Source: Parastagonospora avenae f. sp. tritici 18332-5 (lineage: Eukaryota > Ascomycota > Dothideomycetes > Pleosporales > Phaeosphaeriaceae). From it: a stretch of 10,896 nt of DNA. The DNA lies in the NCBI GenBank assembly GCA_022559985.1, contig JAFJTR010000225.1, forward strand, positions 1 through 10,896, written 5' to 3'. A model generated the notes under the pieces. That model saw only the letters and a list, made by a program, of their open reading frames with translations. It had not been told where the DNA came from and ran no database searches. A program made the translations under genes and the position numbers. Below are positions 1 through 7,882 of this stretch, one piece after another (the stretch's first letter is position 1; each line of letters starts with the position of its first letter).

Positions 1-414
1 GACGGATGTCGCGTCGCGGTCGCGTTCAGGGGTTGAAATTGCCATCCCTCCCCAACTCCAAGACCGTGGTATTCTCAGTATATTCGAGTTCTCTCAGTCC
101 GAAATCGGTACAGTGCTTAGCGAAATCGGCTTCCAGAACATTATCATTGGGGGTACAGTCCCGAGCACAATCGGTTTCCGGTCCCCGCATTAGCTCTATT
201 CTCGCCGCACGGACTAGTAGTTATAGTCTTACTACATATGTCTTAGCGCACTGCAGGGATCAAAACGAAACTTATACTTTCTATACTGTCAGCATCTACG
301 CCTCCTTAAGAGTAGCGCGTCAGCACTGCTTATGTAACAGGAGGATATATATTCGCTCCCTACGATAGGTTCTATCAATCAACCAACTTCTTCCTCAATC
401 TCCCCTCCCATACA
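1..414. other. Gene-free left edge with diverged repeats
   Basis: I see no convincing gene here. An open frame covers 6-368 on the plus strand, but its translation is low in complexity (Ser/Arg rich) and matches no family I recognise. The stretch holds a degenerate repeat: a unit beginning GGTACAGT and carrying a CGAAATCGG-like core at 107 recurs 45 bp later at 152. The part from about 152 to 250 is also similar to about 627-720, on the other side of the LTR. This looks like old transposon or satellite debris. Confidence 0.4.
107..196 (+). repeat. Two diverged copies of a 45-bp unit
   Basis: Copies start at 107 and 152. They share GGTACAGT, then a CGAAATCGG / CACAATCGG core, then TTCC. A third, weaker relative (ATACAGTCGCGAG, then GGATTAGTTCC) starts near 629, after the LTR. 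The copies are too diverged to be a young satellite. Confidence 0.35.
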
Positions 415-618
415 TGTTGACATATACAGTACTGTTACGTTTTGAGTCTCTCTTGCCTTGTGGGCAACCCGCGCCTCACCTTCGGTGAGATGCGACTCCC
501 TATCCTGCACTAGCGCTGTTTACAGCCACCATGTATATCTACTGTTCGTAGCTTCACACAATAGAACCTCAGTTCAATCCTTCAATTCCTTCCCGCACTG
601 CTTGCACTCATCGCAACA
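415..618 (+). mobile_element. Probable solo LTR, copia-like
   Basis: The segment starts TGTTG and ends CAACA, the perfect inverted 5-bp termini expected of a retrotransposon LTR, and its 204 bp suits a small Ty1/copia LTR. The interior has two small hairpins (stems 453-457 with 463-467, and 475-480 with 484-489). The last 60 bases are pyrimidine-rich, as at many fungal copia LTR ends. No primer-binding site follows and no 5-bp target duplication is seen (ATACA before, AGTAA after). A solo and decayed LTR is therefore the best reading. The family name is an inference from the termini and length. Confidence 0.4.
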
Positions 619-1671
619 AGTAAAGTAATACAGTCGCGAGTAGGATTAGTTCCTGCACTAGCTGCGTTCTAATAGCACGGAACAGTAGTCATAGCCTTAC
701 GCATCTACCTTGGTGCATTACGAAGCTATAGTGAAATTCATGTATTTCGTACATTTACATAATCAAGTACCTACTGCGTATATATTAGTGCAGTATCAGA
801 ATGATACAAGTCGTAAGGTATTGTTTCATAGGACGTGTGCTTCCATTATATGTAACATCCCTCCATGCGTGCCGGAAAACCCTGCGTAGCGGCATCCCGG
901 TCACACTCCCCAACACAACAAAGGCAACCACAGCGGAGACGCGTACAAGATCTCGGGATAGAGACCTTGGCCCTCAAGCTTTCTCTACTTTTCTTCTCTT
1001 TGCTAGTACATTCTTGCGTGGTTAGCAATACCACAATCGGCTGCTGGCACGTATGGCAGCCCTGCCTCGGACAGCCTCGGAAGCGCTGGAGGCATTATGC
1101 ATATACCTGAAAGTTTTTGAAGCTATATATTGATGTACGAAGATTGTATTCCGAGCCGACTACTAGGGTATCTCAGGTCGTGGCGCTGTTGTACAGGTCT
1201 ATCGCGATGCAGCGCAAGCTTCACAACGAAGCGCGCTAGCTGCGAATTGTAAAGAAAGGCCGCAAACAATTTAGCGGAAATTTATCCACGCTTATGTCAG
1301 ATCCTTGATTTGTTGGCGTGGCTTAGGGAGAGCGCCCCTAGCTAGCGGCTGGGCATGATAAGCATGACTCGCTCAAGCTCAAATGCAGGCACAATGCTAA
1401 AATATCCTTCACGCAAGTTTGTTCGTGGATCGAATAACTTAGAGACATGCAAGATCACGTTGAATTTGTGTTGAAGTGTATAGTCTATTCATGCATCGTT
1501 CTCTCAGCCTATAGCATGTTTTGACCCTTAAATTCTGATCTTGCGGCACGAGCGCCCTGAGATATTGTTCTTAGCACGCGCAGGTGCTTCGACGATCCTG
1601 CCCACGAACAACATTGTACAGAGTGCATATTCGATTGTGAAGAGCAAGAGACTTAATGTCACTGGCCATAA
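619..1671. other. Gene-free stretch with possible transposon debris
   Basis: No gene is supported. Open frames near 801-1110 overlap on both strands and look like chance. At 851 a TGTAACATCCC start, followed by about 200 bp ending in a pyrimidine-rich run near 980-1015, resembles the style of gypsy LTRs, but I find no matching TGTTACA-type end, so it stays a weak suggestion. From 1110 to 1671 I see only unique-looking noncoding sequence, which also has to hold the 3' end of the NLR1 transcript. Confidence 0.4.
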
Positions 1672-4368
1672 TTACCGCTTCTGAAGCAGATTTAAATACC
1701 GAAGTATGCGCACTTGAGATAGGCACTTCTCGCTAGTCAGCGTATCCGGGTGATTAGGCCCAAGCACATTCTTCATGCCTTCAAGCGCACGTTGATGCAT
1801 CGCTTCTGCTTTATCTTGCTTGCCCTGCGTCGATAGCACCGATCCAAGGTTGTTAACACAGGTAAGGGTGTGAGGGTGCTCCCGCCCAAGCACTTCTTCA
1901 TACCCTTGCAGCGCTCGTCGATACATCGCTTCTGCTTCGTCGTGCCTGCCGAGGGACTCTAGTAACGACCCGAGACTACTAACGCTGAGGAGCGTGTCGG
2001 GATGCTGACGCCCGAGCACTTTCTCTTTTCCTTGCAGCGCCCGTTGATACATCGCTTGTGCCTCTTCGTACTTGCCCTGTCTTAAGAGCACTGACCCGAG
2101 CTGGTTGACGCTAGTAAGCGTGTCGGGGTGCTCACGCCCAAGCGCTTTTTCATACCCTTTCAGCGCTCGTCGATGCATCGCTTCTGCTTCATCGTTCTTG
2201 CCTTGCTTCGATAGTACTATTCCAAGCTGGCTGATGCTGATTTGCGTGTGAGGATGCGCTCGCCCAAGCACCTTCTCGGATCCCTCAAGGGCTCGTCGAT
2301 GCATCGCCTCGGCCTCCTTGTACTTGCCCTGGCTTGAAAGCACTAAACCAAGGTTGTCAACACTGAGGAGTGTATCGGGGTGCTCTCGTCCAAGCGTCAC
2401 CTCGTTCCCTTGCAGCGCTCGTCGATGCATCGCTTCTGCTTCATCGTACTTGCCTTGCCTCTCCAGCACTGACCCAAGTTGGCTGACGCTTTTAAGCACG
2501 CTTAGATGCTCTCGCCCAAGTACCTTCTCTTCTCCTTGCAGCGCTCGTCGATGCATCGCTTCTGCCTCCTTGTACTTTCCTTGGTTCCACAATACCGACC
2601 CAAGGTTATTGACACTAATGAGGGTTTGAGGATGCTCTCGCCCAAGCGCTTCCTCATACCATTGCAGCGCTCGTCGATGCGTCGCTTCTGCTCTTTCGTA
2701 CTTGCCCTGCCTCTCCAGTACTAAGCCAAGGCGGCTGAGGCTGATGATCGTGTCGTGGTGTTTTCCCCCAAGCACCTCCTGTCTCATCGCTACTGAGATA
2801 TCACCGTTGTACTCTGCAAGTGCGTACTCCCCTATCAGCATTAGGTACCACGCAGCATTAGTCGCAATTGTCGCTCGATGTAGTTTCGCCTCATCTTTGT
2901 CTGCCTTGTAGTCAAGAAGCTTCGTCGAATGTGGAAGCAGAATCCGACAGGTTGCCCATGTCTCGGGTTGTCCGCTCGGGAAAGCCGTAGCAAGGACCTG
3001 TAGTGCTACCTTGAGCCACTTAGTAGCTTGATCAAGGCCGTGTAGCCATGTTCTTGTTGCAAGCTGCACTAAGCCGTGCATCTCGAACGTCTTCTCGTTT
3101 GCGGTAACAATGACAAGCGAGTAGTCTCGCAGCATGAGAATATCATCCTCAAATTCATCGTCAAAACCAGCAGGCGCTTCAGGGTCGCTCATTGCATCGT
3201 TACCCCGAACGCGGAGCAAAGCTTCAGGTATTCCTTGTCGGTCAAAGAAGCTCATCAGTGACAGCAGGTCTGCCGCCGACTGTCTGCTGGTCCGCACGTA
3301 GTCGAACGAGATCTGCCACGTTATCAGAATTGCGTTACTGGCTGCCTTGTCGCGGCGGAGATGGCCAGCGCCGTGGTTCAGCAGGCTCGTCGCTCTGCTG
3401 TCGCTCTGCTGGTACTCCTCCAGGTACTGCTGTACCGAGCACCGCGGCGCCCGCTGTCGGATGTATGCCGCTGCCTGCACAAGAGCGAGCGGCATGTGGT
3501 CTAGCGCCGCCGCTAGCTCAGCAACGTTGTTGCTGTCGCTGTCACTCTTCTTGCCCTTGTCACCTAGCTTCGTGTGCAGCAGAGCGTGTGCAGCTGCGTC
3601 GTCCATCGGCTCGATCGGTATGATGTCGCTGTCTTCCACGACCTGCATTGCTGCACGCTTTGTCCGGCTCGTGACAAGCACTGAGCCATGCCTGCTTGCA
3701 GGCAGGTATGACTGGTGCTGTTGGAGACCGCTGCCGCTACCGCCATCTGTCGGAGAAAACACTGTAGCATCGTCGGCATTGTCCAGCACCAACAGCCACC
3801 GTCCGTTCTTCGCGTCACGCAGCCAGTCGTGCACCAGCTTGAACACATCTGCTTGCGGGTCTTTGCGGTCACGAATCTTGACCTGGTCAGCGATCTCGCG
3901 AAAGCTTTGCTCGAGGCGCGCGGTGTTGCTAGCGTGAGCCCAGAACACCCACGTGTCTAGCGACTGCTCGGCGGTGCGGTAGCAGTGCTCGATGGCTAGT
4001 TGTGACTTTCTACATCTTGTGTTAGGTGGGAGCACTGACTAGGAGCTTCTTTTGCTAAACTCACCCCACCCCGCCAAGGCCCACGAGCGCTAGGCGCGAT
4101 GCTGGCGCTGCGCATCGTTTGCGGATCTGGTCAAGGAGCGTCCCGCGATCGACAAAGTCTGCATCGCGGCGGAACGGCACGAAGCAGGAGGGTTGTGGTG
4201 GGGTCTCGGGGCGTTCTGCGTAGAGGAGCGTGGTTAGCGCACTGTCGGCGAGGACGCGGTCGGGCACTTGCCGGCTGCCGCGACGTGGATGGAGCCAGAG
4301 TTGTATCCAATCTGCAACCCTTGATTCCCTGGGCCCGCAAATGTAGTCGCGATAGTAGAGTGAGCCAT
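1672..4368 (-). CDS. NLR1: sigma motif / NB-ARC / TPR receptor
   Basis: Fungal NOD-like receptor expected to sense a ligand through its TPRs and trigger cell death by amyloid templating. Exons are 4368-4272, 4215-4065 and 4009-1672 (97+151+2338 nt, 861 aa). Exon 1 encodes the sigma motif (residues 10-27). Exon 2 leads into Walker A (GLGGVGKS, ending at Ser85). Walker B is LLVLDNADD (155-163), sensor GSVLVTSR (191-198), the GLPL-like motif MPLAL (255-259), and the MHD-like position reads MHG (393-395). Nine 42-residue TPR units fill 478-855. All key motifs are present and no stop or frameshift is seen, so the gene looks functional. The start at 4368 is chosen because NLR2 begins alike; an in-frame ATG at 4443 would add 25 residues. 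It is divergent to the HeLo-sigma gene, its likely partner. NB-ARC-TPR genes are common in filamentous fungi; pairing with this effector is inferred from motif and position. Confidence 0.88.
1693..2826 (-). repeat. NLR1 TPR array, nine units of 126 bp
   Basis: Nine consecutive 42-residue units (residues 478-855) have the kinesin-light-chain-like TPR pattern: YxEAEAMHRRALQG, then EKVLGREHPDTL, then SVxxLGxVLxxQGK. Units begin at 2826 and every 126 bases downward to 1818. The first (YALAEYNGD) and last (QDKAEAMHQ) are the most diverged. Unlike in NLR2, inner units differ from each other at many positions, so this array looks older or less recently homogenised. Confidence 0.9.
4010..4064 (-). 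other. NLR1 intron 2, inside Walker A
   Basis: A 55-bp GT-AG intron with donor GTGAGT, branch-like CCTAAC at 4026-4021 and acceptor GATGTAG. It splits the last Gly codon of GLGGVG before Lys-Ser (phase 2). Removal restores the P-loop GLGGVGKS, which otherwise breaks at a TGA at 4063-4061. NLR2 has an intron at the identical codon. Confidence 0.88.
4216..4271 (-). other. NLR1 intron 1, GC-AG type
   Basis: This 56-bp intron separates the sigma exon from the NB-ARC exon. The donor is G|GCAAGT, the well-known non-canonical GC donor; the branch-like GCTAAC is at 4238-4233 and the acceptor is ACGCAG. Splicing from GC joins GCA GCC G to AA CGC, giving Ala-Ala-Glu-Arg in frame (phase 1). Using the GT four bases further on would throw the NB-ARC out of frame. 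The same site and frame are found in NLR2. If retained, translation stops at TAA inside the branch site (4236-4234). Confidence 0.75.
4288..4341 (-). other. Sigma amyloid motif of NLR1
   Basis: Residues 10-27 of NLR1 read FAGPGNQGLQIGYNSGSI. The pattern F-x-G-x-x-N-x-G-L-Q-[VI]-G-[HY]-N-S-G is shared with NLR2 and with the C-terminus of the HeLo protein. In known sigma systems this short Gly/Asn-rich motif forms the amyloid template passed from receptor to effector. NLR1 differs from the other two copies by Ile and Tyr in the core. Confidence 0.8.
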
Positions 4369-4611
4369 TGTACTGTGTGTGGCAAGGCCTGGGTTTGCGG
4401 GTTGCTGCAGGCTTTGCGGAGCGGCACAGCAGCTCTCGCGCATGAGGCCTCGGGCTGGCGCTTCAGCTGAGTTGCTGGCGCATTATCTTACAAACGTGCT
4501 GCTGCTGCCTGAGCACTTCAAGTCAGAAGCACACACTTTGTGGATCTTTCCTCATATCTGTCCTTTTGTTCCGTATTCACTGTCCTTGTTGTCTTCACTC
4601 TACGAACCGAC
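4369..4611. promoter_or_regulatory. Divergent promoter region of NLR1 and effector
   Basis: Only 243 bp separate the two start codons, so receptor and effector probably share control elements. A pyrimidine-rich run (about 4546-4600) lies just before the effector ATG, as at many ascomycete core promoters. The NLR1 side is GC-rich with no clear TATA box. The assignment rests on position and base composition only. Confidence 0.5.
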
Positions 4612-5406
4612 ATGGCAGAGGCAGCCGGTCTTATTGTCGGTGTTGTCGCCCTCGCCGGCCTCTTCAACAACACAGTCGAGTGCTTTGAGTTCGTCCAGCT
4701 CGGCCGCACCTTCGGAAAAGACTTCCACACTAGCCAGCTCAAATTAGACAACGCAAGACTCCGCTTGTCACGATGGGGCAAGTCCCTGAGTCTAGACGAA
4801 GACGTCCAGGATACGGCATCGCTCCAGGGGCGTTTTGGGTCGGAGGCAGACGTCAAGCACGCTGAAGCCTTGCTGGGACAGATCGTGGATCTGTTTGCGG
4901 AAGCTGAGGGCGTGTCAAACAAATATAGGAGCCGAACAGAGCCTCAGGACGGCAGCTTTGTGGTGTACGATGCGCAAACAGACCTGGATCCGGCGATGGC
5001 GAAGCTGCACGAGAAAATGCGCCAGCTAGCCATCGAGCGACAGAACCGGTCCAGTGTACGGCAAAAGGCTAAGTGGGCATTGTATCAAGAGAAGCAGTTT
5101 AGGCGACTAATTGAGGACATCACTGAATTGGTCAACAACTTGGACAACCTGTTCCCTGCCGCTCAGCAGTCCCAGCGCGACCTCTGCGACATCGAAGTGT
5201 GTACTGTTGGAGAAGGTGAAGGCATCTCTGTGTTAAGAGAGATAGCCGCTGCGCAGGATAAGTTGTTAGAGCAGGCTATCACGAAGGCTGTGGAGTGTGC
5301 TGGAAAGTCGCACCACATCGTCTTTTCGGGCAGTAGTAATACCGGTCTACAGGTGGGCCACAACTCTGGTACAATGTCCGGTTTCACCTTTGGGAAAGGC
5401 AGCTAA
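4612..5406 (+). CDS. HeLo-domain cell-death effector with C-terminal sigma motif
   Basis: Single-exon gene for a 264-residue protein. Residues 1 to about 215 match the HeLo (HET-s/LopB-like) fold: a hydrophobic N-terminal segment (about 5-18, LIVGVVALAGLF), then CFEFVQLGR and LDNARLRLSRWG, typical of the family, then predicted helices. A linker leads to the sigma motif at 238-255. In HET-S-type proteins the HeLo domain is held inactive until the C-terminal motif turns amyloid; the N-terminal helix then inserts in the plasma membrane and kills the cell. Here the C-terminal motif is of the sigma type instead of the HET-s repeat, matching the N-termini of both NLRs in this window. The ATG at 4612 is chosen because family members begin just before the hydrophobic segment, and it has a good context (CGACATGG). 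The frame is open upstream but offers only a GTG at 4540. No break is visible. Function is inferred from family. Confidence 0.88.
   Translation: MAEAAGLIVGVVALAGLFNNTVECFEFVQLGRTFGKDFHTSQLKLDNARLRLSRWGKSLSLDEDVQDTASLQGRFGSEADVKHAEALLGQIVDLFAEAEGVSNKYRSRTEPQDGSFVVYDAQTDLDPAMAKLHEKMRQLAIERQNRSSVRQKAKWALYQEKQFRRLIEDITELVNNLDNLFPAAQQSQRDLCDIEVCTVGEGEGISVLREIAAAQDKLLEQAITKAVECAGKSHHIVFSGSSNTGLQVGHNSGTMSGFTFGKGS
5323..5376 (+). other. Sigma amyloid motif of HeLo effector
   Basis: Residues 238-255 read FSGSSNTGLQVGHNSGTM. The core GLQVGHNSG is identical to that of NLR2; NLR1 differs at two positions. Placement at the extreme C-terminus, opposite to the receptors, is what is expected for the template-receiving end of an effector. 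Confidence 0.8.
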
Positions 5407-5625
5407 AGCTGGTGAAGGACCTTAGAGGACGGTCATTGAGTGCTATAGGATATGTAAGCTCTACAGAAATGATAACTTATTCTATGTTTGTCGATCAGTT
5501 GTAACTACAACGTCTTAGTGTTCTTAGCAGCACTACAAATAAGTATGCAGCGCTGGCCAAGCGCATGCAAAGGGGCAGCCGTGCTATCGATAAGAGCAGT
5601 CTGGCGGCCAACTGCAGGGCTCGCC

Positions 5626-5750
5626 CAGCTAGCCTTGTGTGCACGAGCGCAATTGTATTTCAGCACGACGTCGCTCTGCAGATCGGCCTGAGACTCCACA
5701 GCATCCTGCTTTATGCCGGTCTGCAGATCTGGTCAACCGCGGAGTTCGAC
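5626..5750 (+). pseudogene. Relic of a third NLR: 5' flank fused to exon 2
   Basis: Bases 5626-5680 (CAGCTAGCCTTGTGTGCACG onward) resemble the NLR2 5' flank at about 7797-7850. Directly after a GCAG at 5678-5681 the sequence switches to resemble NLR exon 2: GGCCTGAGACTCCAC, then CTGCTTTATGCCG, then GTCAACCGCGG, matching the codons for RPETPP, PSCFVP and VDRG. Exon 1 with the sigma motif and intron 1 are missing, and small deletions break the frame. The relic stops where the transposon appears to begin. By-eye alignment only; the exon 2 match is the stronger part. Confidence 0.55.
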
Positions 5751-5754
5751 TTTA

Positions 5755-7738
5755 CATGAGACGGTGCTGAAGTCTTCGCCGCACGGTAGCGTGAAACTAG
5801 CTATTTTCAGAATCGGACATGCGGCGCTCTTCTAGAAGCATCCACTGACATGGGCTATTTTTGGCAGTCGAGCGAGCAGAGACATCCTCGCTGGCCGCCC
5901 ATGGTTGCTGTACCACCACGAACCACGATCGTCGACATGGACCCTGCCAGCAAGGCACTTGCGGAGGCTCCTCCAAACGACGAGAGAACATGGGCTGCCC
6001 AAGCTGATGCCAGCGGTGTCCCGATCACCACGCTGTATAATCGTTGGCGAGGGCGGCCCTCGATAGAGGAGAAGGCCCAAGGCCAGCAGTACCTCTCTGT
6101 AGAAGAGGAAAAGGCACTTGTTGCGTTCCTGCTACTGATGTCTAGTTTTGGACAGCCTGTCCGCGTTAAGTACATACCAACGCTGGCCTTCAGCATCGCC
6201 CGACGTCGACGCCCCGCGAGTAGACCGGATAAGCCTCCTAGTAAGAACTGGCCAAAAGCCTTCGAGAAACGCCAGCCCGAACTCAAAGCGAAGAGAGTGA
6301 GATCGATGGACTGGAAACGCCATGAGATACATATACATGATAAGGTCACAAAGTGGTTCGATGTCATTGGCAGGGTTCTACAGGATCCGGCTATCCTGCC
6401 AGAGAATGCGTACAACATGGACGAGACAGGCGTCATGCTAAGCATGCTGGGTTCCGTTAAGGTTCTTGTAGGCAGGGACGACATTCGAGCGCATAGAGGC
6501 GCTAGTGTCAAGCGGACTATGGTAACCGCTATAGAGTGCATCAGTGCTGATGGTAGGTCGCTCCCGCCTCTCATAATCTGGCCGGCCTCAACGCACCGGA
6601 GCAACTGGACCACGCACCCAACCCCTGGTTGGCATTACGGAGTTTCTGAGAATGGGTACAACGATTCTAAGATAAGCCTTGAATGGCTAAAGCGTGTTTT
6701 TAATGTCGAGACTAGGGTCCGGGCTAATGGCAAACCACGTGTGCTGATCTATGACGGCTTCGGGACCCACGAGACGCTGGAGATTCTGGAGTTCTGCTTC
6801 GAGAACAACATCATCCTGTGCCGTCTACCTTCTCACACTTCCTACAAACTGCAGCCCTGTGATGTCTCCGTCTTTGCGCCCCTAAAGACAGCCTACCGTG
6901 ATCAGGTTGAGCGACTGAACCGCGGCGGCATAAATACAATCGGCAAGGAGCATTTCACTTACCTATATGCGCCAGCAAGGGAAAGAGCCATCACCAAGAG
7001 AAACATTATTGCCGGATGGGCTGCTACTAGCTTGTTTCCCTTTAGTCCGGAGAGAGTGCTTCGTAATACACCAAAGCCGCCTGGAGACCTTGTCGTCCGG
7101 ACCGCTGATGAGGTGGGACCTTCCTCGCAGAGCGATGTACCGCTGACACCCGTGACTCCTGTGACGGCAGAGGGCTTGACAGCGTTACATGACCTGATCA
7201 AACGTGATGTTTGTGCGCCTGACGATGCGAGCAAGCAACGCCTGGAGAGGCGGGTACAGAAGCTTGTGAGTGCCGCCAAGATATCCGTTGCCAAACAGAG
7301 CCTCCTCCAGGACCACAATCGCCTGCTGTATAATATCAATAATGAAGCTAAGGTCCGCCGAACGACGCGCTCCTTAGTTCTGAGCGACGGCAAGGGACAG
7401 GGCAAAGTGATGCGCTGGGAGGACCTCGAAAGAGCACGAGCAGAACGGGCTACTAGAGCAATAGCTGCAAAGGAGAAGGGCAAGGGAAAGCGCGTTCGAA
7501 AGCGCAAGGCTCCCGAAGAAGAAGAAGAAGAAGAGGAGGCGATGCCTAAGGGGGCAGAAGCGGGCCCATCAAAACCAAAGGGCAAAATCTTGAAGAAAAG
7601 AAGAGTGCCGGAACCTGCGCCATGGAGGGCACCTATAGCGATGATGTATTGAAGCAATATTGTAGAAGAATATATAAGGTTGAACATGCACTAGCGCTGT
7701 CATCCGCGCATAATATAATGACACAAGCACCAATCTCA
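5755..7738 (+). mobile_element. Pogo/Fot-like DNA transposon, tentative ends
   Basis: The transposase gene lies inside. Proposed ends are imperfect terminal inverted repeats: left CATGAGACGGTGCTGAAGTC after TA (5753-5754), right (read inward on the minus strand) TGAGATTGGTGCTTGTGTCA before TA (7739-7740). About 15 of 20 positions agree with one or two gaps, and a TA duplication is what Tc1/mariner-superfamily elements make. The resulting size, near 2.0 kb, suits Fot-type elements. The ends coincide with the edge of the NLR relic on the left. The element is certain from its transposase; the exact ends are not. Confidence 0.45.
5937..7652 (+). CDS. Pogo/Fot-family DDE transposase (DDE_1)
   Basis: Cut-and-paste transposase of the Tc1/mariner superfamily, 571 aa from the ATG at 5937 (an in-frame ATG at 5850 would add 29 residues that do not look like family sequence). 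An N-terminal psq-like helix-turn-helix (about 19-41, TWAAQ to NRWRG) is followed by a CENP-B-like DNA-binding region (about 52-91). The catalytic core shows all three aspartates: D162 in NMDETG, D273 in IYDGFGTH and D309 in KLQPCDVSVF, a DD35D spacing. The motif LPSHTSYKLQP is typical of the family. The C-terminus is basic with a run of glutamates (codons near 7520-7540) and two lysine/arginine clusters that could be nuclear localisation signals. The frame is intact, so the enzyme may be active. It sits between the effector and NLR2. Confidence 0.9.
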   Translation: MDPASKALAEAPPNDERTWAAQADASGVPITTLYNRWRGRPSIEEKAQGQQYLSVEEEKALVAFLLLMSSFGQPVRVKYIPTLAFSIARRRRPASRPDKPPSKNWPKAFEKRQPELKAKRVRSMDWKRHEIHIHDKVTKWFDVIGRVLQDPAILPENAYNMDETGVMLSMLGSVKVLVGRDDIRAHRGASVKRTMVTAIECISADGRSLPPLIIWPASTHRSNWTTHPTPGWHYGVSENGYNDSKISLEWLKRVFNVETRVRANGKPRVLIYDGFGTHETLEILEFCFENNIILCRLPSHTSYKLQPCDVSVFAPLKTAYRDQVERLNRGGINTIGKEHFTYLYAPARERAITKRNIIAGWAATSLFPFSPERVLRNTPKPPGDLVVRTADEVGPSSQSDVPLTPVTPVTAEGLTALHDLIKRDVCAPDDASKQRLERRVQKLVSAAKISVAKQSLLQDHNRLLYNINNEAKVRRTTRSLVLSDGKGQGKVMRWEDLERARAERATRAIAAKEKGKGKRVRKRKAPEEEEEEEEAMPKGAEAGPSKPKGKILKKRRVPEPAPWRAPIAMMY

Positions 7739-7861
7739 TAGATGCACATGCGTCGCGAGAACGTCTTTAGATAGCGCCGTGACAGTTCGGCTGTGGCAGC
7801 AGCCTTGTGGGCATGAGCAGTTGCATCTTTGCACGATTCTCCGCGCTGCCTCTTTGTAACC

Positions 7862-7882
7862 ATGTACGATGGCTTTCCCTAG
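7862..7882 (+). other. Short upstream ORF overlapping the NLR2 start
   Basis: ATG TAC GAT GGC TTT CCC TAG begins 7 bases before the NLR2 ATG and overlaps it in another frame. Its -3 base is A, a fair initiation context. If used, it would lower NLR2 translation. No evidence of use beyond the sequence. Confidence 0.3.

Noticed and set aside
6..368. 120-codon plus-strand frame at the left edge
   Set aside because: Ser/Arg-rich, lies over a degenerate repeat, no domain and no sign of a gene structure.
801..1110. Overlapping open frames near 801-1110
   Set aside because: Cys/Arg-rich translations on both strands without a family match; more likely a transposon fragment than a gene.
2318..2911. 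Plus-strand open frames across NLR1 TPR region
   Set aside because: They are antisense shadows of the GC-rich 126-bp repeats; the minus frame carries the clear TPR consensus.
5488..5759. Small open frames on both strands after the HeLo gene
   Set aside because: They run across the NLR relic in mixed frames and do not follow the exon 2 frame; the relic explains the sequence.
5855..6613. Long minus-strand frame opposite the transposase
   Set aside because: The plus frame shows the complete DDE catalytic motifs; the opposite frame has no recognisable domain.
4612..7652. Heavy RIP damage across the locus
   Set aside because: Coding frames of the effector, NLR1 and the transposase are intact and the base composition is not strongly AT-rich; only the TAG in NLR2 and a few G-to-A changes in the relic would fit, too few to claim.
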